A DNA stretch of 64,000 bases from CAIWHR01 sp963846855 (GTDB lineage: Bacteria > Pseudomonadota > Gammaproteobacteria > Burkholderiales > Casimicrobiaceae). The translations under genes were made by a program, and so were the position numbers. This document shows, one piece after another, positions 34,179 to 52,252 of this stretch (its first letter is position 1; the number at the start of each line of letters is the position of its first letter). The stretch is taken from contig CAWJXK010000008.1 of NCBI GenBank assembly GCA_963846855.1, forward strand, positions 992,001-1,056,000. Direction: 5' to 3'. The notes beneath the pieces were generated by a model. The model ran no database searches and was not told where the DNA came from. It saw only the letters and a list, made by a program, of their open reading frames with translations.

Positions 34179-35498
34179 TTACTGGCAGGTCGTGGCGCCG
34201 GTCGCGGCGAACAGGAAGCGCGTGATCGACTTCATCTGATCGGCGACCGGCAGGCCGTCGGTTCCATCGGTGACGTAATGGAAGCTCGCGTGGTTGCCGT
34301 CGGTGAACGTCACGGTTGCCGTCCCGACCGCCGGAATCGGCTGCACCACGTCGCTCGTCTTGTAGTTGTCGAAGCGCGGCCCCGACGTGCGGGTGAGCGG
34401 CCCGGTGAAGACGTTCCCCGTACCCTGCGGCCGCGTCATCAGCGCCGAGAGCCACAGCGGCGCATTGTTGTTGCCTGCGAGTTTCGCGTCATACGTGTAC
34501 CACGTGGCGAACAGCTGATCGCCCTGGTGCGCGAAATTCACGCCCCAGCCCGCTTCGGTGGGAACCCACCAAAGATCCTGATAGTTGGTCGCGCCCGCGA
34601 GATTCGGATTTGCGCTGTAGGTGCAGGTGGGCTGCGCGCCGCCCAGGCTGTACCGGGTGATCGCCTTCGCCTGCGTTACGTTGGCGGCCTGGCCGCCCGC
34701 ATTCGTGACGTTGTAGGCGAACGTGCCATTGTTGGCGTCGGTGAAGGTGATGGTGCCGGTGCCGACCTTGCCGAAGTTGAACGCGCCGACATAATTATTG
34801 AACGGCGGCCCGACATCGACGTTGATGTCGCCCTGGTAGGAATTGGCCGTCGTGCGGCCCGCGAGCATCGAAAGCCAGTAGGCGTTGCCGGACGTGTCGT
34901 AGGTGTACCAGGTCGCGAAGACCTGGTCGCCCTGATGCGCGAAGTTCACTCCCCAATACGACTCGGCCGGGTTCCACCACAGGCCCTGGTAGTTCTGCAC
35001 CGGCGCCGCGGGCGTCACCGACGCGCTGGCACCGGCGAAATTGGTCGCGACGTTGGGGCCCGGCATGCCGTTCGCCATGAGTGCATTGACCCCGTCCGTC
35101 GGAAGCGCGTCGTAGGTCCACTGACTCGCACCCTCGCCATAAGTGACCTTGCCGTTGGTGATGGGGAAGAATCCGTTCGGAACGATGTAATCCGGGGCGA
35201 TGAGGTTGAGGGCGGCGAATCCCTGCGTCGCGACCAGGATGCGCTTGCCGAAAGTCGCGCTGCCGGGAATATCGGTCAGGAACAAGAAGACTGTCTGACC
35301 GCCGGGACCCGTGTTCAGGATCGTGTGGCCGCTCAGCTGGTTCTGAAAATTGGCACCAGCGAGCAGCTCCATGTACTGGATCGTGCCGTCGGCGTTCGAG
35401 TAGATCTCGTCGATGGTCACGATGTGAAAGGTCGCGCGGGCGGCCGGCGCCAGGACGAGAAGCGTCGCGAACATCAGGCAGCGAAGCAGGCGTTGCAT
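34179..35498 (-). CDS. Secreted protein with two WWNP-type repeats
   Basis: The 439-residue protein has a signal peptide (LLRCLMFATLLVLAPAARA). The N-terminal 150 residues resemble a lamin-tail-like beta domain (IVTIDEIYSNADGTIQYMEL). Two repeats of about 125 residues follow, each opening NYQGLWWNPAESYWGVNFAH or its variant and continuing GDQVFATWYTYD. Repeats of this kind occur in secreted betaproteobacterial proteins of unknown function, as I recall them. The gene is convergent with the acyl-CoA dehydrogenase. A role in surface attachment or ligand binding is speculative. Confidence 0.7.
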   Translation of the reverse strand: MQRLLRCLMFATLLVLAPAARATFHIVTIDEIYSNADGTIQYMELLAGANFQNQLSGHTILNTGPGGQTVFLFLTDIPGSATFGKRILVATQGFAALNLIAPDYIVPNGFFPITNGKVTYGEGASQWTYDALPTDGVNALMANGMPGPNVATNFAGASASVTPAAPVQNYQGLWWNPAESYWGVNFAHQGDQVFATWYTYDTSGNAYWLSMLAGRTTANSYQGDINVDVGPPFNNYVGAFNFGKVGTGTITFTDANNGTFAYNVTNAGGQAANVTQAKAITRYSLGGAQPTCTYSANPNLAGATNYQDLWWVPTEAGWGVNFAHQGDQLFATWYTYDAKLAGNNNAPLWLSALMTRPQGTGNVFTGPLTRTSGPRFDNYKTSDVVQPIPAVGTATVTFTDGNHASFHYVTDGTDGLPVADQMKSITRFLFAATGATTCQ

Positions 35499-35635
35499 GG
35501 AATCCTCCGGCTCGATTCGATCCGGCGTCGCCGAGTTGCGGCAGGCACGGTTTCAATCATCGCAAACACGCGGTCACCGGTCCGTATTCCGATACGATGG
35601 AACAATGCGGCCGGCGAATCGGTTAACCTTCGCCG

Positions 35636-36163
35636 ATGAGGGTGATCGGCAAGATTCGACTGAATCCCCGCCACGTCCGCCGCTTCGGACGGGCCGTCGT
35701 CTTCGCATCCACTGTCCTGGCGCTACCACTGGATTCGGCCAGCGCTGCCGGGCTCTTCATCGTCAACGAGCCCTGGGCCCGACCGGCCGCGGCGGGCTCG
35801 ACCGACGCCTACATGAACTTGCGGAGCAGTGAGGGCGCCACGCTCGTCGGCGTCCGGTGCGAGCTCGCTGCGACGGTTACCATGGAGATGCCAGACAACG
35901 CGCGCCGCGGAAAATTCCGGGCGGTCACGCGCATTTCGCTTCCCGCCGGCGATACGGTCAGACTGGTGCCCGGGCAGGCCCACATTCGCCTCGCGGCGAT
36001 CAGGCACGCCCTGAAACTGGGCGACCACGTCGCATTGGTGCTGACGCTCGAGGCGGCCGATGGAACAGCGCAGGAAATCCCGGTCAACGCGGAGGTCCGG
36101 CACCGCTCTCCGACTGACGATGAAATGCACGCGCACGGACACCCGCATCCCGCCGGGCACTGA
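35636..36163 (+). CDS. PCu(A)C-family periplasmic protein with degenerate copper site
   Basis: The 175-residue protein has a signal-anchor-like N-terminus (AVVFASTVLALPLDSASA) and the PCuAC fold markers EPWARPAAAGSTDAYMNLRS and LPAGDTVRLVPGQAHIRL. In typical PCuAC copper chaperones, which deliver Cu(I) to cytochrome oxidase, ligands lie in HEM, MxM and HxMLMGL-like segments. Here the first reads VTMEM, the second GKFRA and the third HIRLAAI, so most ligands are missing. A His-rich tail (HAHGHPHPAGH) may bind metal instead. It is therefore either a divergent metal chaperone or a non-copper member of the fold. Confidence 0.75.
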   Translation: MRVIGKIRLNPRHVRRFGRAVVFASTVLALPLDSASAAGLFIVNEPWARPAAAGSTDAYMNLRSSEGATLVGVRCELAATVTMEMPDNARRGKFRAVTRISLPAGDTVRLVPGQAHIRLAAIRHALKLGDHVALVLTLEAADGTAQEIPVNAEVRHRSPTDDEMHAHGHPHPAGH

Positions 36164-36272
36164 CCCCTGCCGGACGGCGGCGCTTCCGACGTTCCGAATT
36201 GCGCGCGGGTCGACGATGCGCGTGACGGACTGCGGTCCCGTTTGACTGCGGCGCCGGAGGGCTCCGGCGAGA

Positions 36273-39200
36273 TCATGTGGGCTCCTCCGGCGCCGGCCCG
36301 CCACGACGGCCTGCGCAGGCGGCGGAGGTCAGGCGGCCGGCGCGCGTGTCCCACAGCCGTGCGGCGACGACGCTCACCTTGCGCCGCCAGTTCGGCCGCT
36401 CACGGTCGGTGCCCGGAAGATTCTGCGCGCTTGTCTCGCCGGCGAGATCGTCCGCCTGGAACAGCACGAGCTCGGACGGCGCCGCCGCGACATAGCGGTG
36501 CACGGCGGCCGTGATCGTCGCGTCGAACGGCGCGGCCGGATCGATGCGCGCTTCGCCCGGCGGCGCGTCGCGCTGAAGCGCGCGGGCGAGCGTCTGCACG
36601 TCGGCGGCGCGGGCGTCGCGCGCCGCTTCCGCCGCGTCGCGGGCGAGCAGGCCGAGCGACGCCTTCTCGTCGATGTCGGCGCCGCGCCACCAGCCGGCGA
36701 TCGTCGGCAGATCGTGGGTCGACACGCACGCCGCCGCCTTGGCCGGATAGCGCTCCGGCGCGCGGAATCCGTTGGCGTCGCGCTCGAACCACAGCACGCG
36801 GTAGGAGAGCACGTCGGCGGCGGCGAGGCGCTCGCGCAGGCCGTCCTCCACCGTGCCGAGATCTTCGCCGACGACGATGCAGCGCCCGCGCTGGCTTTCG
36901 AGGGCCAGCACGCCGATGAGATCGTCGAGCGGGTAGGCGACGTAGGCACCATCGACGGCCCGGCCGCCGTCGGGCACCCAGAACAGCCGCGACAGGCCCA
37001 TCACGTGATCGATGCGCAGCGCGCCCGCATGGCGCATGTTGGCGGCGACGAGCCCGCGGAACTCCGCGTAGGCGCTCTCGGTGAGCCGATGCGGGATCGC
37101 CGGCGGCAGGTCCCACACCTGGCCCGTCGGCGAGAAGGGATCGGGCGGCGCGCCGATGGATACGCCGTCGGCGAGCGTCTCCGCGCAGGACCAGGCTTCC
37201 GCGCCGTCGGCAGCGGCGCCGATCGCGAGATCGCGGTAGAGTCCGTGCGCGAGTCCCGCGTCTCGCGCCTCGTCCACGACCGCGCCGAATTGCCGATCGG
37301 CCTGCCATTGCAGGTAGCACGCGAAGCGGACGTCGCGCGGATGCTGTTCGGCGAATTCCCCGACGTGCGGCGCGCCGGGGCTGCGCAACGCGGCGGGCCA
37401 GCGCCGCCAGGGCAGGCGCGGATGCGCGGCGGCGATGGCCTCGAACACGGCGAAATTGCGCAGCGCTGCGCCACCAGCCCGGACGAACGCTTCGAATTCC
37501 GCAACCAGCGGGTCGTCACCGGCGCGGCGGTCAAACGTGGCGAAGCACGCGTCGAGCACGGCGCGCTTCGCCTGCCAGACGGCGACGTAATCGACTTCGT
37601 CACGCGCGGTCAGCGTCGCCAGCGCGCGGCGATTGGCCGCGAGCACCGCGCGCGCCTCGCGCGAGGCCTCGAGATCGGAAACGCGCTCGACATCGACGTA
37701 GATCGGGTCGACGAAGCGGCGGTCGGACGGATGGTAGGGGCTCGCGCGGTCACGATCGACGGTGAACAACGCATGCAGCGGATTGATCCCGAGGATCGTT
37801 CCGCCGGCGCGCGCGGTGGCCGCCGCTGCTTCTCCCAGCGTCGTGAAGTCGCCGATGCCCTGGTCGTCGGGCCGCCGCAGCGAGTAGAGCTGCGCGGCGA
37901 GGCCGAAGCGGCGCCCGCCCGCGGCGAGTTCGTCCGGCGTGAAGCAGCGCGACGGCGCCACGATCAGCGTGCAGGCGTGCTCCCGCTCGTCGTCGAAGAA
38001 GAGCCGATGCACGCCGCGCGGAAGGGGAGGCAGCGTGACGACCCGCCGCGCGCTCTGGCGACCGTCCGCGCGCGTGATCGTCCGCCCCGGCAGCGCGGCG
38101 GCGTCGACCGGATGATCCTCCTCCGCGCCGTCCTCGCGCACCACGCGCAGCCGGTGCCGGCTTCCGTTCGCGGACGCGTCTCGCGTCACCGCGACGGTGA
38201 TGGGTTGCATCTCGCCGCTGACGATGGTCGCGGGGAGCGATCCGCGCAGGCCGCGCTCGGAAATTTCGTTGAGCCGCGCACGTGCGTCGTCGGTCGACGC
38301 GGCGCCAAGGCCCATCGCCTCGAGGAGTGCGCGCTTGGTGTCGGGACTGACGTCGTGGCGCTCGCCTGCGACGTCCCACCACTCGCCGGCAATGCCGGCC
38401 GCACTGGCGAGGCGCGCGAGCACCGCGGGCTCCACGCCGGTGCGGCGCGGCTTCCATGCGATCGTCGCCTCCTCGGCGAGCACGATCACGGAGCGCGCGC
38501 CGATCGACGTCACTTCCGGCGCGCCCCCCGCGCGCGCGCCCGGCGGGCGTCCCGCGGGCAGCGCGGTGTCGACGAGACAGCGCCAGGCAAACCCCGCGCG
38601 GGGATCGGGCAGCTGCATCGCGCACGGCGCATCGTCCGCGTTGAGCGCGACGACGACGCGGTCGGCCTCGCTGTCGTCGGTCGCGCCCGTGTAGAAGCCG
38701 GCGACCAGCGCCCGGTGCCCGGGCGCGGTCCAATCGGCAGGCGTCAGCACGCGGCCATCGGGAAGGCGCCATTCGACATCGGGAATCCCCGATGCATCGA
38801 CCGGCGCGCCGGCGAGCCAGCGATCGGCGCGCAGCGCGGGGTGCGCGTGGCGCAACGCGCAGAGCGCGGCGACGAAATCGACCAGCACGTCGTCGGCATG
38901 GTCCCAGTCGACCCATGCCAGCGCATTGTCCTGCGCATACGCGTTGTTGTTGCCGCGCTGTGTGCGCCCGAGCTCGTCGCCCATCGACAGCATCGGCGTG
39001 CCGCGCGCCACCATCAACGTCGCGAGCAGGCTCTTCACGTCGCGCTCGCGCGCCGCGACGATCGCGGCGTCGCCGGTCGGGCCCTCGGCGCCGTGGTTCC
39101 ACGAGTCGTTGCCGTCGCTGCCGTCGCGGTTGCCCTCGCCGTTCGCTTCGTTGTGCTTGGCCGAATAGGCGACCAGATCCGCCAGCGTGAAGCCGTCGTG

Positions 39201-40536
39201 CGCGGTGACGAAGTTGATCGAGCGCGACGGGGGACGCGCGCGCGCCGCGAAGACGTCCGACGATCCCGACAGGCGCGTCGCGAGCGCGCCCTGCATGCCG
39301 GCATCGCCCCGCCAGAACCGCCGCACCGCGTCGCGGCTCCTGTCGTTCCATTCGCCCCAGCCGGCAGGGAACTGGCCGAGCCGATAGCCTCCCGGGCCGG
39401 GATCCCACGGCTCCGCGATCAGCTTCAATCCGCGCAGCATCGGGTCCTGCGCGATCGCCTGCAGCAGCGGCGCCGCGGGATCGAAGCCGCCGGCGCGCCG
39501 CCCGAGCGTCGTCGCGAGATCGAACCGGAAGCCGTCCACGCCGGCGGCCTGCGCAAAGTGGCGCAGCGAGTCGAGCGCGAGGCGCAGCACGTAGGGATGG
39601 TCGAGCGCCAGCGTGTTGCCGCAGCAGGTGTCGTCGACGTAGCGCGCGGCATCGCCCTCCGCCAATCGATAGTAGCTCGCGTTGTCGAGGCCGCGCAGCG
39701 AGAGCGTCGGCCCCGGCGCGTCGCCTTCGCCGCTGTGATTGAGCACGATGTCCTGGATGACCTCGAGCCCCGCTGCGTGCAGCGCGCGCACGCACGCGGC
39801 GAGCTCGGGGAGGCCGCCCGGCGCCAAGTGGGGCGCCACGGCCATCCATGCGATCGGGTTGTAGCGCCAGTAATTGGTGAGGCCGAGCGGGCCGAGATGG
39901 CGCTCGTCGATGGCGGCGACGATGGGCATGAGCTCGACCGTCGTCACCCCGAGCCGCGTCAGGTGCGCGATTGCCGAAGGGTGCGCGAGCCCGGCGAGCG
40001 TGCCGCGAAGCGCCGGCGGAACTCCGGAGTGCGTCATCGTGAAGCCGCGCACGTTGAGCTCGTAGAGGATCGTGTCCGCCCACGGAACTCTCGGACGCGG
40101 CGATTCGGCGCGCGGCGCTGCCGCGGCGACGATGGCCTTTGCGACCGCGGCGGCACTGTCGCGAGGGTCGGGCGCCGTGTCGCTGGCGTCGCTCCCGGTC
40201 ATCACGGCATCGTAGGCGACGTGCCGGTCGAGCGCCGTCGCGTAGGGATCGATGAGGAGCTTCGCCGGATTGAAGCGATGGCCGTTGCGCGGGTCGAACG
40301 CGCCGTGCGCGCGCAATCCGTAGCGCTGCCCTGCGGCGATGTCCGCGACGAAGCCGTGGAAGACGTCGCCCGTGCGCTCGGGCAGCGCGATGCGCTCCTG
40401 CTCGCGCGCCGCCCTGCGCGTCGAACAGGCAGAGCTCGATCGACGTCGCGTGCGCGGAGAACACCGCGACGTTGACCCCGCCTGAGGTCAGCGTGACGCC
40501 GAGCGGTTCGGGGCTGCCGGGGCCGAGGCGGGGCAT
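36273..40536 (-). CDS. GlgX-MalQ fusion: glycogen debranching enzyme plus 4-alpha-glucanotransferase (one frame break)
   Basis: Two enzymes are joined in one chain. The N-terminal half (to about residue 720) is GlgX: a CBM48-like start (GVTLTSGGVNVAVFSAHATS), then GFRFDLATTLGR with the nucleophile Asp, LIAEPWDPG with the acid/base Glu and TAHDGFTLADLVAYSAKHNE. The C-terminal half is MalQ: YSLRRPDDQGIGDFTTLGEA, RIDHVMGLSRLFWVP, VGEDLGTV and CVSTHDLPTIAGWW. One extra base in the GC-rich run near 40411 shifts the N-terminal 40 residues out of frame; repaired, the length is 1420 residues. It starts three bases after glgA. Debranching and glucan rearrangement in one polypeptide suit glycogen breakdown with GlgP. 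Confidence 0.9.
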
Positions 40537-40539
40537 GCG

Positions 40540-42001
40540 TCAGCGGCGCCTTCGCGCGACGAGCTCGCGATAGAGCGCGGCGTAGCGCCGCGCCGGGCGG
40601 GTCCAGCCAACGTCGGTCGTCATCCCCCGATGCTGGACGCGGCGCCATTGCGCCCGGTCGCGGGCGAGCGCGCGCACGCGCTGCAGCGCGAACTCGAGTT
40701 GCTCACCGGTGACCGGCGCGAATTGCACGCCCGTGGCGGCGCCGGCGGCCAGCGGCCATCTCGTTCGCATCGACGACCGTGTCGACCAGCCCTCCCACAC
40801 GTGCGACCACGGGAATCGCGCCATAGCGCATCGCGCAGAGCTGGGTGAGGCCGCAGGGCTCGAACCGCGACGGCATCAGCAAGGCGTCGATGCCGGACTG
40901 GATCAGATGGGCGAGCGCCTCGTCGTAGCCGATCACCGCCGCCATCCGGCCCGGGCGGGCGGCCGCGGCTGCGGTGAACGCCTTCTCGAGCGCGGGGTCG
41001 CCGGCACCCAGCAGCGCGAGCTGGGCGCCCGTCGCGTCGAGCCAGGGAAGCACCTCGGGAAGGAGGTCGAGGCCCTTCTGCCAAGTGAGCCGGCTCACCA
41101 CGCCGAACAGAAACGCCCGCGCGTCGACGGCGAGCCCGAGCCGCTCCTGCAGCGCAGCCTTGTTGGCCGCGCGCGGCGCGATCCGCTTCACGTCGAACGG
41201 CGCGCGCAGGTGCGGATCGTTCGCGGGGTCCCAGACGTCGACGTCAATGCCGTTGAGGATGCCGGACAGCACGTCGGCGCGCCGGCGCAGCAGGCCGTCC
41301 AGGCCCATGCCGCCTTCCGGCGTCCGGATCTCCGAGGCGTAGGTCGGGGACACCGTCGTGACGCGATCGGCGAGCGCGAGACCCGCCTTGAGGAATCCGA
41401 TCGAGCCGTAGTATTCGACGCCTTCGACGGACAGCGACGCCGGCGGAAGCTTCAGCGCACCCAGGAGATTGCGCGGGAACTGGCCCTGGAACGCGAGATT
41501 GTGCACGGTCATCACCGTCGCCACGTGCGCGCCGCTGCCCGTGTAATGAAGATAGGCGGGGACGAGGCCTGCCTGCCAGTCGTGCCCGTGCACGACGTTC
41601 GGGCGATAGGCGGCGACGGCGCCCTGCGCGATCGCCGCCGCCGCCGCGCCGAGCGCGCCGAAGCGCAGCGCGTTATCGGGCCAGTCCTTGCCATCGGGAC
41701 CGGTGTACGGATTTCCGGGACGTGCGAAAAGCGGTGGCGCGTCGAGCACGAGGAGATCGAGGCCTGCGACATGCGCCTGCAGCAGGCGCGCCGGCCCTCC
41801 GGGCAGATCGGCGAACGAATGAATTTCCGTTGCGTCGGGGAGCGCGCGCAGGACGTCCGGATACCCCGGAACGAGCGTGCGCATGTGCACGCCTTCGGCG
41901 GCGAGCGCGCGCGGCAGCGCGCCGACGACGTCGGCGAGGCCGCCGGTCTTCACCAACGGATAGATCTCGGAGGCCACCGACAGGACGTCGACCTTCGTCA
42001 T
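40540..42001 (-). CDS. glgA: Glycogen synthase (one frame break)
   Basis: The GT5 family enzyme transfers glucose from ADP-glucose to growing alpha-1,4-glucan. It opens with VLSVASEIYPLVKTGGLADV, which holds the KTGGL ADP-glucose site. The C-terminal domain has SRLTWQKGLDLLPEVLPW and PSRFEPCGLTQLCAMRYG, which holds the conserved Glu. One extra base near 40753 breaks the frame after DTVVDANEM; removing it gives MALAAGAATGVQFAPV and the normal C-terminus. The repaired protein has 486 residues, normal for GlgA. It follows glgC by 37 bases and precedes the glgX-malQ fusion, so the three form one operon. Confidence 0.93.
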
Positions 42002-42038
42002 GCCGGTCGCGCCGCTCCGGCGGTGTCGCGCGCGGGCC

Positions 42039-43304
42039 TCACGCGGCGAGCCGGTCGATCATGGCCTGGGTGATGACGCAGATGCCATGGCTCGTGCGGC
42101 GAAAGCGCGCGGCGTCCTGCTCGGGATCCTCGCCGACGACGAGGTCGGCCGGAATCTTCACGTTCGCGTCGATGATGACGTTGGCGAGCCGCGCCCGCCG
42201 GCCGATGTCGACGTACGGGAGGATCACCGCACGCTCGATGGAGGCGTACGAGTGGATGTGCACGCCGGTGAACAGCAGCGTGCGCCGGATCGACGAGCCC
42301 GACACGATGCAGCCGCCCGATATCAGCGACGAGATGCCGATGCCGCGCCGGCCCTCGCTGTCGTGCACGAACTTCGCCGGCGGCGTGATTTCCGGGTAGG
42401 TCCAGATCGGCCAATCGCGATCGTAGAGGTCGAGCGCCGGGACGGTGTCGGTCAGGTCGATGTTGGCGTCGAAATAGGCCTCGATGGTGCCGACGTCGCG
42501 CCAGTATGCGAGCGGCTCAGCGTCCGAGCGCACGCAGGAGCGGGTGAAGCGGTGCGCGACCGCCTTGCCATTGGCGACGAGGAACGGAATGATGTCGCGG
42601 CCGAAGTCGCGGGTCGAGTGCGGGTCGGCGGCGTCGCGGCGCAGCTGGTCGTTCAGCAGCGTGCGACGGAACGCGTAGATGCCCATGCTGCCGAGCGCGT
42701 AGCCGGGGCGATCGGGAATCTCCGGGGGCTCGGCGGGCTTCTCGACGAACGCGACGATGCGGTCGCTCGCGTCGACGTGCATCACGCCGAGGTCGCGCGC
42801 CTGCGCGACCGGAACTTCCACACATCCCACCGTCACGTCGGCGCTGTCGTTGACGTGCTGGACCAGCATGCGCTCGTAGTCCATCTTGTAGATGTGATCG
42901 CCCGCGAGCACGACCATGTATTCCGGATCGTAGCCGTCGATGATGTCGATGTTCTGGTAGACGGCGTCGGCGGTACCGGCGTACCAGCGGTCGTCCGACA
43001 TGCGCTGGCTCGCCGGCAGGATGTCGAAGCTCTCGTTGCGCATCGGCTGGAAGAAATTCCAGCCGCGCTGCAGGTGGCGGATGAGGCTGTGCGCCTTGTA
43101 CTGCGTCGCCACGGCGATGCGCCGGATGCCCGAGTTGAGCGCGTTGGAGAGCGCGAAATCGATGATGCGGGTCTTGCCGCCGAAATAGACTGCCGGCTTC
43201 GCCCGCGATTCGGTCAGCTCCATCAGCCGCGTGCCGCGGCCGCCGGCCAGCACGTACGCCATCGTCGAGCGGGACAGCGGAGTCGAGTAGGTCACCTTGT
43301 CCAT
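42039..43304 (-). CDS. glgC: Glucose-1-phosphate adenylyltransferase (ADP-glucose pyrophosphorylase)
   Basis: The 421-residue enzyme makes ADP-glucose, the committed step of glycogen synthesis. YVLAGGRGTRLMELTESRAK is the nucleotide-binding signature. KPAVYFGGKTRIIDFALSN follows, and YMVVLAGDHIYKMDYERML and EKPAEPPEIP line the active site. The C-terminal part is the left-handed beta helix (GGCIVSGSSIRRTLLF) involved in allostery. The start at 43304 has AGAGG seven bases upstream; the frame upstream to 43382 lacks a site and family similarity. It is the first gene of the glgC-glgA-glgX/malQ unit. Confidence 0.95.
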   Translation of the reverse strand: MDKVTYSTPLSRSTMAYVLAGGRGTRLMELTESRAKPAVYFGGKTRIIDFALSNALNSGIRRIAVATQYKAHSLIRHLQRGWNFFQPMRNESFDILPASQRMSDDRWYAGTADAVYQNIDIIDGYDPEYMVVLAGDHIYKMDYERMLVQHVNDSADVTVGCVEVPVAQARDLGVMHVDASDRIVAFVEKPAEPPEIPDRPGYALGSMGIYAFRRTLLNDQLRRDAADPHSTRDFGRDIIPFLVANGKAVAHRFTRSCVRSDAEPLAYWRDVGTIEAYFDANIDLTDTVPALDLYDRDWPIWTYPEITPPAKFVHDSEGRRGIGISSLISGGCIVSGSSIRRTLLFTGVHIHSYASIERAVILPYVDIGRRARLANVIIDANVKIPADLVVGEDPEQDAARFRRTSHGICVITQAMIDRLAA

Positions 43305-43691
43305 AGGGAACCTCTGAATAAATCGCGCGCGGTTGCGACGGGGAATTTTCGGGATGGGATGCGCGAAGCGAGGCGAAGCCAATGGCCGCCCCCCTTGGCG
43401 AGGCTCGCGGAACGAACGTTCCAGTGGAGGCTAACGTGAGCAGCGCGAACGTTAAGCCGCGAAGCGGCAGCCGGAACTACAAAGCAGACCGCCCGAAAAG
43501 CCCCGTCCTTTCGGGCTGCTGCCAAATGCGGCGCCGGCTTTGCCGCGCTCCTCGGCATCGTAGTGTGGACTACGACCTTCGTCGCGCGTCGCGCCGTCAT
43601 CCGCATTTGGCCCTGCAGCGCAACCGCGTGGGACTTGTTCAGAGGTTCCATCGCGGGCTCCTTCGCGCGGACCGATGCGCGGGCCTTGCCA
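43305..43691. other. Intergenic region between glgB and glgC with inverted repeats
   Basis: I see no gene in these 387 bases. They contain a hairpin at 43491-43516 (GCCCGAAA/TTTCGGGC, ten-base loop). They also contain an inverted pair of about 34 bases, one copy at the glgC ribosome site (43306-43339) and a diverged one in opposite orientation at about 43618-43651, both holding TTCAGAGGTTCC in the appropriate orientation. Short repeats with AACGTT cores lie at about 43415-43455. The region may carry the glgB terminator, the glgC promoter and a regulatory or dispersed repeat. Confidence 0.5.
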
Positions 43692-48402
<4,711 letters not shown>

Positions 48403-48597
48403 CGCGGATTTGCTTGCATGGTTCGACGGGCCGGCGCCCGTCGCGGGTTCGGTAAGCAGGACCCGAGTCTACCTCGCCCTGCGCCGTTGCGCAGACGGTG
48501 CGCCCTCCGGGGCCTGGCGAAGGCGTCGCCGCCCGCCTTCGGCGCGCCGAAGGTCGCCTGCCGCAACCGGGCGCGTCGCGAGGGGTTTCCGAGCGCG

Positions 48598-49309
48598 CTA
48601 CTTCCTGCCGGCGGCTTTGCTCACGGTTTCGAGCAGCGGGGCGGCGTCGTGATTGTCGACCGTGGGGCGAATGAGAATGTCGGGCGGTGTCAGCCGGGCA
48701 TTGCCGTAGTAGGCGCTGTTCCATTCGTCGTTGGCCATCACGACGGTGCCGTCGAGATTGACGCCGCCATAGAGTCCTTTCGCCCGGCTGAACGTGACGA
48801 AGTCGGCGACGAGGTCGGACTTCGCCCCTGCGCCGACCGGACCGGCCGCGATGCTCGCGTCTCCGCCCAGCCGGAACGAGGTCGCCATCAACGCGTTCAC
48901 GGCGCGATCGGTCATCACCAGCATCGCGACCTCGGACACGGAAACGCCGGCCTGGAAGCCGACGCTGCCGGTCGCCAGCGTGTAGAAGGCCGGGCCGAGC
49001 CACAGGCCGTCGCGATCCCTGACGAGCAGCAGCGCGCGTCCGCCGGAGCCTCCGAGGATGAAACCGGCCTTCACCACTTCCGGCGCGATCAGCACGCCCT
49101 TCGCGCGGCCGATGTTCTGCTGCAGCCACGACATGTCTGGGTCGCGCAGGAAATTCTGCAGCGTCGTGTTCGCGCTCAGCACGAGCTCCGACGGCGCCAA
49201 AGCGCGCGCCGGTCGCGTCGTCGGCGAAGGCCGGCACCGGCACGGCAACGGTTATGATCGCGATGGCGGCGATCGCCGCGGCGTTTCGAATCATCGAATG
49301 TAGTTTCAT
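48598..49309 (-). CDS. SYLF-domain lipid-binding protein (one frame break)
   Basis: The frame begins with ATG at 49309, with GGAG eight bases upstream, and a signal peptide (RNAAAIAAIAIITVAVPVPA, cleavage near AFA|DD). After one extra base at about 49199-49205 it continues as a SYLF (DUF500/YSC84-like) domain: NIGRAKGVLIAPEVVKAGFI, SGGRALLLV, GPAFYTLATGSVGFQAGV and FSRAKGLYGGVNLDGTVV. The repaired length is 236 residues. SYLF proteins bind phosphoinositides or act in lipid-associated stress responses in bacteria. Here it is probably periplasmic or lipid-associated at the envelope. Confidence 0.85.
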
Positions 49310-49491
49310 TGTTGTTCTCCGAGGGAATGCGGGTCTGGCGCCCCGGGGCAGGACGCCATTCATTGTGATCGCGACCGTGCGCCAAAGTTCGCGATTCGGG
49401 TGCTCGATGCAGGAGCCGAATTCAGTCGTCAGCGGCGCTTGCCGGGGCATCGGCACCGATCCGTGCGAGCAGCTTCGGCAGCACGCCTCGA

Positions 49492-52241
<2,750 letters not shown>

Positions 52242-52252
<11 letters not shown>

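Noticed and set aside
36498..40475. Plus-strand open frame of 1325 codons opposite the glgX-malQ fusion
   Set aside because: Antisense shadow of a well-supported enzyme; Arg/Ala-rich, no domain.
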